From Clostridia bacterium (GTDB taxonomy: Bacteria; Bacillota; Clostridia; Christensenellales; CAG-138), in NCBI GenBank assembly GCA_030526425.1, contig JAUNCT010000001.1, positions 1-64,000 of the forward strand: DNA of 64,000 bases, written 5' to 3'. Shown here in pieces: positions 8,551 through 18,575 of the stretch. The notes below the pieces were generated by a model. The model saw nothing but the letters and a program-made list of their open reading frames with translations. It did no database searches and was not told the DNA's origin. The stretch's first letter is position 1. The number at the start of each line of letters is the position of its first letter. A program made the position numbers and the translations under genes.

Positions 8551-9684
8551 TCATACGGACGCGGTGTACCACTTGCCGTTGGACAACAGCAGCAGCATGG
8601 AATCCGACAGCTTTTCCGCCCGTTCGATCGGATACTGCAGGTTCGCCGTCTCCGTGAGTTTGCCCTTCATCGAGAAAATGTACAGCCTCTTTTCCGCGAC
8701 CACGACGAGGCGGTTGTTCATAATGAAACCCGAAACGCCTTCGCCCGGCAGCTGCATGTAGGTTTCCTTCGTGTCGGCGGAAGCCCCCTCCTTGAGCGTG
8801 AGGAGCTTGACGGAGTGCATGTCGCCCCCGCGCGGGGTCAGAAGGAACACCGCATCGCCGCCCGCATCGGAAAAGTCGAGCGTGCGGTAACCGTAGTCGG
8901 TCACGCGGTATGCTTCCTTGTTGCCGTCGTGCGTGTAGCGGATGATCTGGTTCGTACCCGAAAGGAACAGGCTGTTCGGGGTGATGTACACTTCTTCGAC
9001 GAGCTGGTTCTGCACCGTGATCGCGCCCGTTTGCGAGCGGACCGACAGATCGTAGCAGCGGATGGTCTCGGTCGGCTGTGCCGCCGTGACGCTCATCATC
9101 TCGACCCAAAGCATTTCGCTCTTGCCGATGGTGTAGAAGCCGAAATCCACCACGTACTGCTCGCCGGGCAGGATCTGGTCGACCTGCTCGCCCGCAGCGG
9201 AAAGCACCAGAACGCTTTCCTCACCCGCCGAGTCGCGGCGGAGCATCGCGATGTGATAGGTCCCGAGCTCCACGGCGTCGATCGTACCCGTGAACTCCAT
9301 CGTCGTGATATCGCCGTTCGCGCGGATGATCTGCAACGAACCACCGGCGAACACCGCGCTCATCGCGCCGGAACCCGACATACGCACCGTTCCGGTCTGG
9401 TCGTGTCCGTAATACACGGATTTTCCGGTATCCGTCGAGTACAGGCTGATGTCGCCGCCTTTGGCGTACAGAAGCCCGCGCCCCGTGTTGAGATAGGTAT
9501 CCTCCGCGGCGATCGGGGTCTCCGTCATGACGATGGTTCGCTCCCTGTCGCGGAAGAACGCCAGGTAAACGATCAACCCGAGAAGAATGACGAATGTGAG
9601 GATCAGCATGATGACCATCATGCTCGGTCCCTTTTTCTTCTTTTTCCGCGGGTTCATCCGCGCTCCGCCGTAAACTCTCTCCAT
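8551..9684 (-). CDS. DUF5711-type membrane-anchored beta-propeller-like protein
   Basis: The 377-residue protein has a Lys-rich cytoplasmic start (RKKKKKGPS), one membrane helix (about 21-43), and a long extracytoplasmic part of repeated short beta strands (GRGLLYAKGGDISLYSTDTGK, later LYIFSMKGKL) that resembles a degenerate propeller. This pattern is that of DUF5711 proteins in Clostridia, whose function is unknown. The ATG at 9684 has GGAGGG seven bases upstream and follows the lipid kinase stop by three bases, so the two are coupled. The last residues, NGKWYTASV, show no anchor or sorting signal. Confidence 0.65.
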   Translation of the reverse strand: MERVYGGARMNPRKKKKKGPSMMVIMLILTFVILLGLIVYLAFFRDRERTIVMTETPIAAEDTYLNTGRGLLYAKGGDISLYSTDTGKSVYYGHDQTGTVRMSGSGAMSAVFAGGSLQIIRANGDITTMEFTGTIDAVELGTYHIAMLRRDSAGEESVLVLSAAGEQVDQILPGEQYVVDFGFYTIGKSEMLWVEMMSVTAAQPTETIRCYDLSVRSQTGAITVQNQLVEEVYITPNSLFLSGTNQIIRYTHDGNKEAYRVTDYGYRTLDFSDAGGDAVFLLTPRGGDMHSVKLLTLKEGASADTKETYMQLPGEGVSGFIMNNRLVVVAEKRLYIFSMKGKLTETANLQYPIERAEKLSDSMLLLLSNGKWYTASV

Positions 9685-9687
9685 AGG

Positions 9688-10608
9688 TCAGCCCTCCGTA
9701 TGCGGCTGTGCCGCAACCATGATATTCAATGCCCCGGGGAGCACCCGGAACGTGACCGGGGTCTTTCCGCCGATCTCTCCGTCGAGCTCCAGTTCGGAAG
9801 CGGGGTCCATCGTGACCGTCAGTTCCTCTCCGCGGAAGTACAGCACCTTGTCCGACCGGATATGCGTCCCCTTCAGAAAGCGCGGCAGCAGGAACAGAAC
9901 ATCGTACCAGTGCACGTCTTTGATGATACAGAAATCCAGCATTCCGTCGAACGGGTCCGCTCCCGGGGCGATGTTCATGCCGCCGCCGAAGAAGCCGCCG
10001 TTGCCAGCCGCGATGATGAGTGCGCTTGATGTCACGCTTCCGCCCTTCCACGCTGCCGTTGTTTGGCGGATGTTCAGGTGCAGCAGGGATTTCAGCAGCG
10101 CGAGATAGTACGGAACGGAGCCGTTGCGGGAAACGGAGTGGAGCGTTTTCTCATTGACGAGAACATCCACATCGAATCCACATCCCGCCACATTGAAAAA
10201 CAGTTCGCCGTTCGCAAGTCCCGCGTCCATGCGGCGCACCGTACCATTCAGCGCGATCTCCACCGCTTTTCCCGGATCCTTCGGGATCCCGAGGGACCTC
10301 GAAAGGTCGTTGCCGGACCCGCAGGGGACGATCCCCAGTACGGCATCCGTCCCCACGAGGGGACGCGCCGCTTCATGGATGGTCCCGTCTCCGCCGAGCA
10401 CGAGCACCAGTTCCGCCCCGTCCGCAAGTGCCTGTTCGGTGCATGCGGCAGGCATCCGGTCCGATGCAGAGGGATAAGCCCGGAAAGGAACGCCGCGCGC
10501 GCTCAGCATCGCGCCGACGGTTTCGAAAATTCCCGCACCGCGGCCGCGGCCGCTCGTCGGATTGTAAACGATCGCCGTTTGTTTCATTCGGTTCTCACTT
10601 GCATTCAT
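9688..10608 (-). CDS. Diacylglycerol / lipid kinase family protein (YegS/BmrU type)
   Basis: The 306-residue protein has the lipid kinase start IVYNPTSGRGRG, the ATP-binding GGDGTIHEA, and the PCGSGNDLSRSLG motif of the diacylglycerol kinase catalytic family, so it probably phosphorylates a membrane lipid. The annotated ATG overlaps the stop of the upstream gene as ATGA. A second ATG at 10587 gives MKQTAIVYNP, the more usual N terminus, with a weak GTGAG site; either start is possible. Neighbours do not specify the lipid substrate. Confidence 0.85.
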   Translation of the reverse strand: MNASENRMKQTAIVYNPTSGRGRGAGIFETVGAMLSARGVPFRAYPSASDRMPAACTEQALADGAELVLVLGGDGTIHEAARPLVGTDAVLGIVPCGSGNDLSRSLGIPKDPGKAVEIALNGTVRRMDAGLANGELFFNVAGCGFDVDVLVNEKTLHSVSRNGSVPYYLALLKSLLHLNIRQTTAAWKGGSVTSSALIIAAGNGGFFGGGMNIAPGADPFDGMLDFCIIKDVHWYDVLFLLPRFLKGTHIRSDKVLYFRGEELTVTMDPASELELDGEIGGKTPVTFRVLPGALNIMVAAQPHTEG

Positions 10609-11573
10609 TTGAGTTTTTCGAGTTCTGCGCGGAGATGCTCCGTTCCGAAAGGCAGGTCGTTCGTCAAAAGACCCATGAGCTCCGCAAAAAAGATGCTCTC
10701 GATCATGCCGCGCGCTTCTTCGCTTCCGTAACGCTCCGCGAGTCGTTCATGGGTTTTTTGCACCGCACCGGGTCGCGCGATCTGGATGCCGACTGCCGTC
10801 GAAAGCACATCCGCGACCTGACGGAAGGATTCCGTCGCCGGAAAAAACACGCCGCCGGGGAACAGTTCGGTTTCCGCCCCGGTCGCGTCTTCCTCATCGT
10901 CGAAGTCGCCGAACGCTTCGGCAAGCTCCGCATCGGTCATCGGTCGTTCGCTCTCTTCCGCGTTGCGGATCATGCGGACATACTCGGACAGATGCGTATC
11001 CAGTTCGCTCTGTCCGTCTTCCGTTCCGAATTCTCCGTCGAAATCTCCGTAGACCGAAACCTTGAAATTCCACGGCGGATACAGACCGAGTTCATCGTCC
11101 TCCACCACGGGATCCTCCGGCTTCATTCCGCCCGAGAGGTAAAACTCCAATGTTGCGAGGTCGTCTTCCCAGATCCCCTGACCGGTCGCGTGCAACAGGA
11201 TCGCACGGCGGCTGTCCGCACGTTCCACGGGGTCCGCGTCGACGTTGCAATCGAATTCCCAGCCGTCGCCGACGGTATCGTAACCGAAGATGAACGCCCG
11301 CCCCATTTCTTTGAGCGTATGCTCCGCCATCGGCGCCGTACCGTCCATGTCACCGAGGGAGCGGGGAACGAACAGCGTATCCCGCGCAAAGAAGGTGAAC
11401 ATGTGCGAAAGATCCGCGCCGAAGGCGAGCGCCAGGGCGCACCCCGTTTCGGCAAGATCGGCGTCCTCGCGGATCAAAACGGTCCGGCTGAGCCTGCCGG
11501 GATACGTTCTGAGGCTTGCCGTCAGCTTCAGGTAACGCTTCGACGGGCGCTTGAATTCGAGGATCTCCGCCAT
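10605..11573 (-). CDS. PRiA4b ORF-3-like domain protein, function unknown
   Basis: In the first 120 residues of this 322-residue protein, a beta-rich segment (YLKLTASLRTYPGRLSRTV), a helix ending in ALAFGADLSHMFTFF, and YDTVGDGWEFDCNV match the pattern of the plasmid pRiA4b ORF-3-like fold. The second half is acidic and unmatched. The family is widespread, sometimes beside transposons, and has no agreed function. It overlaps the lipid kinase gene by four bases and follows the PBP1-like gene by three, so it belongs to this transcription unit. No transposon features surround it. Confidence 0.55.
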   Translation of the reverse strand: MAEILEFKRPSKRYLKLTASLRTYPGRLSRTVLIREDADLAETGCALALAFGADLSHMFTFFARDTLFVPRSLGDMDGTAPMAEHTLKEMGRAFIFGYDTVGDGWEFDCNVDADPVERADSRRAILLHATGQGIWEDDLATLEFYLSGGMKPEDPVVEDDELGLYPPWNFKVSVYGDFDGEFGTEDGQSELDTHLSEYVRMIRNAEESERPMTDAELAEAFGDFDDEEDATGAETELFPGGVFFPATESFRQVADVLSTAVGIQIARPGAVQKTHERLAERYGSEEARGMIESIFFAELMGLLTNDLPFGTEHLRAELEKLK

Positions 11574-11576
11574 CGC

Positions 11577-12623
11577 TCACGCCTCCTTCGGCTCTTCTTG
11601 TTCTTCCGTTGCTCCCTCTTCCGGGGTCTCCGCTTCCGCCGGCGGTTCATCGGTGCATACGTCTTCCGTTTCGGTCCCGGCTTCGGTGCTCTCCGCGGAC
11701 TGTACGCCGTCCGCACCGATCACCATGCTTTCCGCTTTTCTGCCTTGGAGGATCCCGTTCAGCAGTTCCGCCGCGGTCTCATAGGCGAGCGCATCGTTGT
11801 ACTCCACGGAAAGCGGAAGGATGCGGTGATGGTGTGCCGCAAGGCGCAGCAGCTCCGCAGAGGTCCCGATGGTGAAGATCTCGAAATCGTCCCTGCCGGC
11901 GTCGATCATTTGTTGGGCGAGCTGTTCGGCAAGGGCGGGCGTTTCACAGAATGCGGCGTCGAGCATCCCCGGGAAATAGCTGTTGAACCTTCCGGTGACC
12001 CATGCGGAGAGCACATCGCCGTTTGCTTTGAGCCCGTACGTCCCCTTCGACAGAACCTTTCCGCCTTCCACATAGCGGACCCACGTTTGCGCCGCGTCCC
12101 CCTCGGGGTCTTCGAACAGACCGATCAGACGTACGGGCGTATCGTGCGGCGGATAGGCGATCGCCGCGTCGAGTGCATCCGCTGCCGTTGCGTAGCCGTT
12201 TCCGGAATAGGAAACGGTCACTGCATCCGTCAAGGAATCTGCCGTCCCCTCGCGGTCGTATACGATCAAAGGCACCGTGACCCGGTGCAGCGCTTCCGCC
12301 CCGCGGGCGTCGGTCACAACGGCCGCAACGACGCTTGCCTCCGCAAGCGGTGCTTCCGCCGCACTCCCGGCGGTCACGACCTCACGGTCCGCAACGGCGG
12401 CGATCGCCTGTGCGAAGCCTTCGTGCCCCGCAGGTGCCACAACGACGATCGGCGGCACGGGCGTGGGCGTGGGCGTCGGTTCCGGAGTTGCGGTGGGGAC
12501 CGCCGTCGGCTCGGGCGTGGGCGTGGCGCCGAAGCCGTCGATCCCGCCTTTCGCATACAGTGCGCCGACTGCACCAATCAGTACCGTCATGGCGATCAAA
12601 GCCGAAATGATGATTTTTTTCAT
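11577..12623 (-). CDS. Membrane-anchored periplasmic-binding-like protein with Pro/Thr linker
   Basis: The 348-residue protein has an N-terminal membrane segment (about 4-24) with no lipobox, then a Pro/Thr linker (about 34-60, repeated TPTPEP), then a domain that resembles a type 1 periplasmic binding (LacI/sugar-binding) fold: paired Rossmann-like halves, with the stretch LIGLFEDPEGDAAQTW and the final DALAYETAAELLNGIL. The C-terminal 50 residues are acidic and low in complexity. No ABC transporter is beside it, so it may be a sensor or a surface protein. The start at 12623 has AAAGGA upstream. It is the first gene of the leftward unit down to the CvpA-like gene. Confidence 0.6.
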   Translation of the reverse strand: MKKIIISALIAMTVLIGAVGALYAKGGIDGFGATPTPEPTAVPTATPEPTPTPTPVPPIVVVAPAGHEGFAQAIAAVADREVVTAGSAAEAPLAEASVVAAVVTDARGAEALHRVTVPLIVYDREGTADSLTDAVTVSYSGNGYATAADALDAAIAYPPHDTPVRLIGLFEDPEGDAAQTWVRYVEGGKVLSKGTYGLKANGDVLSAWVTGRFNSYFPGMLDAAFCETPALAEQLAQQMIDAGRDDFEIFTIGTSAELLRLAAHHHRILPLSVEYNDALAYETAAELLNGILQGRKAESMVIGADGVQSAESTEAGTETEDVCTDEPPAEAETPEEGATEEQEEPKEA

Positions 12624-12702
12624 GGTCGTCCTTTCCAAAGTCGATCGGAATGTTTTCGGCGTCCACGGCGGAAACCCTCCGCGGTCCGCAGTCCTTTTTT
12701 GC

Positions 12703-12740
12703 AAAAGAGGCCGGCTGAGGGCGCTTTCCCCCTGCCGACC
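12703..12740 (-). terminator. Terminator after clpX
   Basis: Read leftward, an imperfect GC-rich hairpin (12709-12740) is followed by TTTT (12703-12706). It lies just beyond the clpX stop and before the start of the PBP1-like gene. Confidence 0.6.
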
Positions 12741-12758
12741 CCTCCGAAAGTCACTTGT

Positions 12759-14030
<1,272 letters not shown>

Positions 14031-14092
14031 GGGTTCCTTCCTTGAAACACGCACGGAGGCCCGTTGGGGACCTCCGCGCGACTTTGTTTCCG

Positions 14093-14677
14093 TTATCTTC
14101 TCGGTGCAACGATCTCGTCGATGAGACCGTATGCTTTCGCCTCTTCGGGCGTCATGTAATAGTCGCGTTCGGTGTCGCGGCAGACCTCTTCGTAGGGTTT
14201 GCCGGTCCGCTCGGAAAGGACTTTGTTCAGCTTTTCCTTGATTTTGAGGATCTGCTCGACCTGGATGCTCATCTCGGTCGCCTGTCCGCGCGCACCGCCG
14301 CTGGGCTGGTGGATCATGATCTCGGCGTTGGGCAGCGCACGGCGCTTGCCCTTCGCGCCCGCAGCCAGCAGGAACGCGCCCATCGAAGCCGCGAGACCCA
14401 CGCAGATGGTGGAAACCTCGCACTTGATGTACTGCATGGTGTCGTAGATCGCCATGCCGGCCGTGACGGAACCGCCCGGGCTGTTGATATACAGGAAGAT
14501 ATCCTTATCGGGATCGTCCGCCTCGAGAAACAGCATCTGCGCCACGATGATGTTCGCGGTGTCGTCATCCACCTCGCCGCCGAGGAAGATGATGCGGTCC
14601 TTGAGCAGTCTCGAATAGATGTCGTAGGAGCGCTCGCCCTGGGCGGTCTGCTCCACGACCATCGGGATCAGATTCAT
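14093..14677 (-). CDS. clpP: ATP-dependent Clp protease proteolytic subunit
   Basis: This serine peptidase forms the ClpP barrel. From the chosen start [11 protein letters not shown] the catalytic triad is S98 (GLAASMGAF), H123 (MIHQPSGG) and D172 (RDTERDYY), matching the usual spacing. An ATG six bases upstream (14683) is too close to the GGAGGA ribosome site, so the second ATG at 14677 is preferred; it also gives the common family start. Length 194 is normal. Confidence 0.96.
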   Translation of the reverse strand: MNLIPMVVEQTAQGERSYDIYSRLLKDRIIFLGGEVDDDTANIIVAQMLFLEADDPDKDIFLYINSPGGSVTAGMAIYDTMQYIKCEVSTICVGLAASMGAFLLAAGAKGKRRALPNAEIMIHQPSGGARGQATEMSIQVEQILKIKEKLNKVLSERTGKPYEEVCRDTERDYYMTPEEAKAYGLIDEIVAPRR

Positions 14678-14701
14678 TCCCATTCCTCCGGAAACCGGGG
14701 C

Positions 14702-16021
14702 TTACGCCTCGGTCTTCTCCTCGGCCGCTTCTTCCTTGCGCTCGACGAGCTTCGCGTTCTCGACGAGGAAGTTCACGGTCTTCTCGTTGACCTTGCGGTC
14801 GGAGAAGAACTCCTTGTCGTCGTCGGTCAGGCGCTCACGGAAGCCCTCGGGCAGCTGACCCGCTTCCTTGATGAAGGAATCGATCTCGGCTTCGAGCTCT
14901 TCTGCGGAGCAGGTGATGTTCTCCTTCGCGGCGATCGCTTCGAGAACGAGCTGCATCTTGACGCGCTCGGAAGCCATCGCGAGGTACTGCTTCTTCATGT
15001 CTTCGACGGTGGTGCCGATATACTGGCAGTACATCTGCAGGTTCATGCCGCTGGCCTGGAGGTTGTAATCCATCTCCTGCAGCATGCGGGTCGCCTCACG
15101 GTCGGCCATGCAGGCGGGCACTTCGCACTCCGCGAGAGAAGCGACCTTGCGGATGACCGCATTCTCGATCTGCGCCTTCTGCTGCTCTGCCGCGTTCTTC
15201 TCCATCTCGGCGCGTTTTGCCGCCTTCCAAGCATCAACGGTGTCGTACTCGGAGATGTCCTTGATGAACTCGTCGTCGATCGCAGGGAGTTCCTTGACCT
15301 GGACCTGGTGCAGTTTCACGTGGAACACCGCATCCTTGCCCTTCAGGTTCTCGGCGTGATACTCCTCGGGGAACTTGACGTTGATGTCGCGCTCTTCGCC
15401 GATGTTCATGCCGATGAGCTGCTCTTCGAAGCCCGGGATGAACATGCCGGAGCCGATCTCGAGGTGCTGCTGTTCCGCCGTGCCGCCGTCGAACAGTTCG
15501 CCGTCGACGGAGCCGGAGTAATCGATGACGGTGTGGTCGCCGTTCTCGACGGGACGCTCGACATCGACGAAGCGAGCCTGATGCTCGCGCTCGTGCTCGA
15601 GCTCGTGCTCGATGGCTTCGTCCGCAACTTCGTACGCGGTGTACTCGACTTCTTCGCCGGTGTAAGCACCGAGCTTGACTTCGGGCTTCAGCTGCACTTC
15701 CGCGGTGAAGACGACGCCCTCTTCCTTGGAGATGTTCTCGATGTCGATCTGCGGACGGTCGACGGGCTCGAGCTTGCACTCGTCCAGCGCCGCCTCGTAA
15801 GCATCCGCCCAGACGGACTCGAACGCATCCTCATAGAAGATGCCCGCGCCGTACGCGTTCTCGATGACCTTGCGGGGCGCCTTGCCCTTGCGGAAGCCCG
15901 GGACATAGTAACGGCCGCGGGTCTTCAGGTAAGCCTTCTGGCAGGCTTCTTCAAAGGTCTCCGCGGAAACGGAAACCGTCAGTTTTGCTTTATCGTGCTC
16001 GAGTTTTTCGAAAGTTGCCAT
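14702..16021 (-). CDS. tig: Trigger factor
   Basis: Trigger factor is the ribosome-bound peptidyl-prolyl isomerase and chaperone. The 439-residue protein has the ribosome-docking signature GFRKGKAPRKVIE (about 42-54), a central FKBP-type PPIase domain (about 150-245, VENGDHTVIDYSGSVDGE), and a long helical C-terminal domain ending in a Glu-rich tail. The start at 16021 has GGAGGG four to five bases upstream. It leads the tig-clpP-clpX group and is divergent from the thrS T-box region. Confidence 0.95.
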   Translation of the reverse strand: MATFEKLEHDKAKLTVSVSAETFEEACQKAYLKTRGRYYVPGFRKGKAPRKVIENAYGAGIFYEDAFESVWADAYEAALDECKLEPVDRPQIDIENISKEEGVVFTAEVQLKPEVKLGAYTGEEVEYTAYEVADEAIEHELEHEREHQARFVDVERPVENGDHTVIDYSGSVDGELFDGGTAEQQHLEIGSGMFIPGFEEQLIGMNIGEERDINVKFPEEYHAENLKGKDAVFHVKLHQVQVKELPAIDDEFIKDISEYDTVDAWKAAKRAEMEKNAAEQQKAQIENAVIRKVASLAECEVPACMADREATRMLQEMDYNLQASGMNLQMYCQYIGTTVEDMKKQYLAMASERVKMQLVLEAIAAKENITCSAEELEAEIDSFIKEAGQLPEGFRERLTDDDKEFFSDRKVNEKTVNFLVENAKLVERKEEAAEEKTEA

Positions 16022-16097
16022 AATACCCTCCATATATAATAAATAAGTTACGCATAATAACCCAGTTTCCATCATACTGTAGCATAATTCGCATTTC

Positions 16098-16126
16098 TTG
16101 ACAAGCCGTTAACGCGTGAATATAAT
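16098..16126 (+). promoter_or_regulatory. thrS promoter
   Basis: Consensus TTGACA (16098-16103) and TATAAT (16121-16126) are separated by exactly 17 bases. Transcription should start near 16133, at the 5' end of the T-box leader. Confidence 0.85.
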
Positions 16127-16132
16127 AATTTT

Positions 16133-16339
16133 ATTCAGGATGAAGCGGACCGAGTACCCGGGTCCGGCACAACGAGAAGAGAGCGGCGCACACGGTGAAA
16201 GCGCTGCGGGCGTGCCGCGGGGAACACCAGCCGCAGACTGACCGGCAGCCGGGCCGTTATCAACGGATCAAAGTGATAAATCAGGGTGGAACCGCGAAGC
16301 CCCTCGCCCCTCGAGTTTTTTCGAGGGGCGTATTTTTAT
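16133..16339 (+). ncRNA. T-box leader of thrS (Thr, ACC specifier)
   Basis: The leader has the diagnostic T-box AGGGTGGAACCGCG at 16283-16296, a stem I region with the GAGTA-like and AGAGAG elements, and a specifier-loop sequence GGAACACCA that presents the threonine codon ACC (16226-16228). It is followed by an intrinsic terminator. Uncharged tRNA-Thr is expected to pair with ACC and the T-box and so allow read-through into thrS. Confidence 0.93.
16305..16339 (+). terminator. T-box attenuator terminator
   Basis: A 10-bp stem CGCCCCTCGA/TCGAGGGGCG (16305-16330) is followed by TATTTTTAT. The T-box sequence just upstream would form the alternative antiterminator. Confidence 0.9.
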
Positions 16340-16392
16340 GCCGGTCCGCCCGGTAACCGTTTTCAATCTATTCAGACAGGAGGAAACCCCAC

Positions 16393-18297
16393 ATGATCAT
16401 CACGTTTCCCGATGGGTCCACCCGCGAGTATCAAGACGGCATGACCCCCTACGAGATCGCGGAATCCATCAGCCCGCGTCTCGCCAAAGCGACCCTTTCC
16501 GCAACCGTCGACGGCAAGAACAGCGACGCGTTCCGCCCGATCGAAGGCGACCACGAGCTGCGCTTCAACAAGTTCGAGGATGAGGACGGCCGCTGGACCT
16601 ACCGTCACACCGCGAGCCACCTGCTCGCACAGGCCGTCAAGCGCCTGAAGCCCGAGATCAAGCTGGCCATCGGTCCCGCGATCGACAACGGCTTCTACTA
16701 CGACTTCGACGCGCCCGAGCCCTTTACGCCCGAAGATCTCGCCGCCTTCGAAAAGGAGATGGAGAAGATCCAGAAAGAAGACCTCGCTCTGGAGCGCTTC
16801 GAACTCCCCCGCGAAGAGGCCATCAAGTTCATGGAAGAGAAGGGCGAGCCCTACAAGGTCGAGCTCATCCGTGACCTCCCCGAGGATGCGGTCATCAGCT
16901 TCTACCGTCAGGGCGAGTTCACCGACCTGTGCGCCGGTCCGCACATCAAGTCCACCGGCAAGGTCAAGAACATCAAGCTCATGAGCGTTGCGGGCGCCTA
17001 CTGGCGCGGCAGCGAAAAGAACAAGATGCTGCAGCGTATCTACGGCACCGCGTTCGAGAAAAAGGCCGACCTCGACGCTTACCTCACCATGCTCGAGGAA
17101 GCGAAGAAGCGCGACCACCGCAAGCTCGGCAAGGAACTCGGTCTGTTCACCCTGCTCGACGAGGGTCCGGGCTTCCCGTTCTTCATGCCCAAGGGCATGG
17201 TGCTCAAAAACACCCTGATCGACTACTGGCGCCGCGTGCACAAGCGCTACGGCTATGTTGAGGTCTCCACCCCGATGATCCTCAACCGCAAGCTGTGGGA
17301 GACCAGCGGTCACTGGTATCACTACAAAGAGAACATGTACACCACGGTCATCGACGAGGAAGATTTCGCGATCAAGCCGATGAACTGCCCCGGCGGCATG
17401 CTCGTTTACAAGCAGGAGATGCACTCCTACCGCGATCTGCCCCTCCGCGTCGGCGAGCTGGGTCTCGTCCACCGTCATGAGCTCTCCGGTGCGCTCCACG
17501 GTCTGTTCCGCGTCCGCTGCTTCACGCAGGACGATGCGCACATCTTCATGACCTGGGATCAGATGAAGGACGAGATCAAGAACGTCGTCCGCCTGTTCGA
17601 CGAGGTCTACTCCACCTTCGGTCTTTCCTATGAGATCGAGCTGTCCACCATGCCCGAGGATCACATGGGCGATGAGAAGGACTGGCAGTTCGCCGAAGCC
17701 ACCCTGGCGGAAGCCGTCAAGGAAATGGGCAAGGATTACGTCATCAACGAGGGCGACGGCGCGTTCTACGGTCCGAAGCTCGACTTCCACATCGCAGACT
17801 GCCTCGGCCGTACTTGGCAGTGCGGCACCATCCAGCTCGACATGCAGCTGCCCGAGCGCTTTGAGCTCGAGTACGTCGGCGCGGATGGCGAGAAGCACCG
17901 CCCGGTCATGATCCACCGCGTTGTGTTCGGTTCCATCGAGCGCTTCATCGGCGTCATCACCGAGCATTTCGCCGGCGCGTTCCCGACCTGGCTTGCACCC
18001 GTTCAGGTCAAGGTCCTGCCCATCACCGACCGCGCGGCAGAGCGCTGCAAGGAAGTGCAGGCGGCCCTCGAAGCACAGGGCGTCCGCACGGAGATCGACC
18101 TGCGCAACGAGAAGATCGGCTTCAAGATCCGCGAAGCGCAGCTCCAGAAGATCCCCTACATGCTCGTTCTCGGCGACAAAGAAGTCGAGCAGGGTCTCGT
18201 CGCGGTCCGTTCCCGCAAGGAAGGCGACCTCGGCACCTGCACGCTCGAAGACTTCGCCAAGAAGATCGGCGAAGAGATCGCCACCATGGCAAGATAA
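16393..18297 (+). CDS. thrS: Threonine-tRNA ligase
   Basis: ThrRS charges tRNA-Thr. The 634-residue protein has a TGS domain (1-60), the editing domain with TASHLLAQAV, the class II catalytic core with MNCPGG and RHELSG zinc/active-site motifs and motif 3 HRVVFGSIERFIG, and an anticodon-binding domain (about 535-634). AGGAGG lies upstream of the ATG at 16393. It is controlled by the T-box leader and closed by a strong terminator. Confidence 0.98.
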   Translation: MIITFPDGSTREYQDGMTPYEIAESISPRLAKATLSATVDGKNSDAFRPIEGDHELRFNKFEDEDGRWTYRHTASHLLAQAVKRLKPEIKLAIGPAIDNGFYYDFDAPEPFTPEDLAAFEKEMEKIQKEDLALERFELPREEAIKFMEEKGEPYKVELIRDLPEDAVISFYRQGEFTDLCAGPHIKSTGKVKNIKLMSVAGAYWRGSEKNKMLQRIYGTAFEKKADLDAYLTMLEEAKKRDHRKLGKELGLFTLLDEGPGFPFFMPKGMVLKNTLIDYWRRVHKRYGYVEVSTPMILNRKLWETSGHWYHYKENMYTTVIDEEDFAIKPMNCPGGMLVYKQEMHSYRDLPLRVGELGLVHRHELSGALHGLFRVRCFTQDDAHIFMTWDQMKDEIKNVVRLFDEVYSTFGLSYEIELSTMPEDHMGDEKDWQFAEATLAEAVKEMGKDYVINEGDGAFYGPKLDFHIADCLGRTWQCGTIQLDMQLPERFELEYVGADGEKHRPVMIHRVVFGSIERFIGVITEHFAGAFPTWLAPVQVKVLPITDRAAERCKEVQAALEAQGVRTEIDLRNEKIGFKIREAQLQKIPYMLVLGDKEVEQGLVAVRSRKEGDLGTCTLEDFAKKIGEEIATMAR

Positions 18298-18327
18298 GTT
18301 CTTTTCCGACCGCCTTTCCGCAACCAA

Positions 18328-18361
18328 AGCCGCCGTATCCGTCCGGATGCGGCGGCTTTTT
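18328..18361 (+). terminator. thrS terminator
   Basis: A 13-bp stem with one G-T pair and a GTCC loop (18328-18357) is followed by TTTTT. Confidence 0.92.
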
Positions 18362-18575
18362 CACGCCGATTTTCCTGCAGGTCCGCCCGGAAAATGCAGC
18401 AAAAGCGCCAGAGGAAAAATATATGGAAAATTTTCCGGAGAACTCCGAAAAGCCTTTATTTCTCGGCATTTTTGTTATAATATTATGCTGTTGTGTTATG
18501 TGTGCGGTCCTATGCGCACACGGCAAAAAGAACCACGAAAAAATCATTCATGCCCCCAACAGAAGGAGGAAAACA

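Noticed and set aside
10605..11573. PRiA4b ORF3-like gene as part of an insertion sequence
   Set aside because: No transposase, terminal repeats or target duplication is visible, and the gene is tightly packed in an operon.
12440..12530. G-rich GGGCGT repeats as a possible quadruplex or regulatory element (similar stretch at 34795-34880)
   Set aside because: They are the complementary strand of codons for Pro/Thr linkers; nothing else supports a regulatory role.
15312..15327. A parS-like AGTTTCACGTGGAACA inside tig
   Set aside because: It differs from parS at two positions, lies in well-conserved coding sequence, and is 35 kb from the other sites; chance is the simpler explanation.
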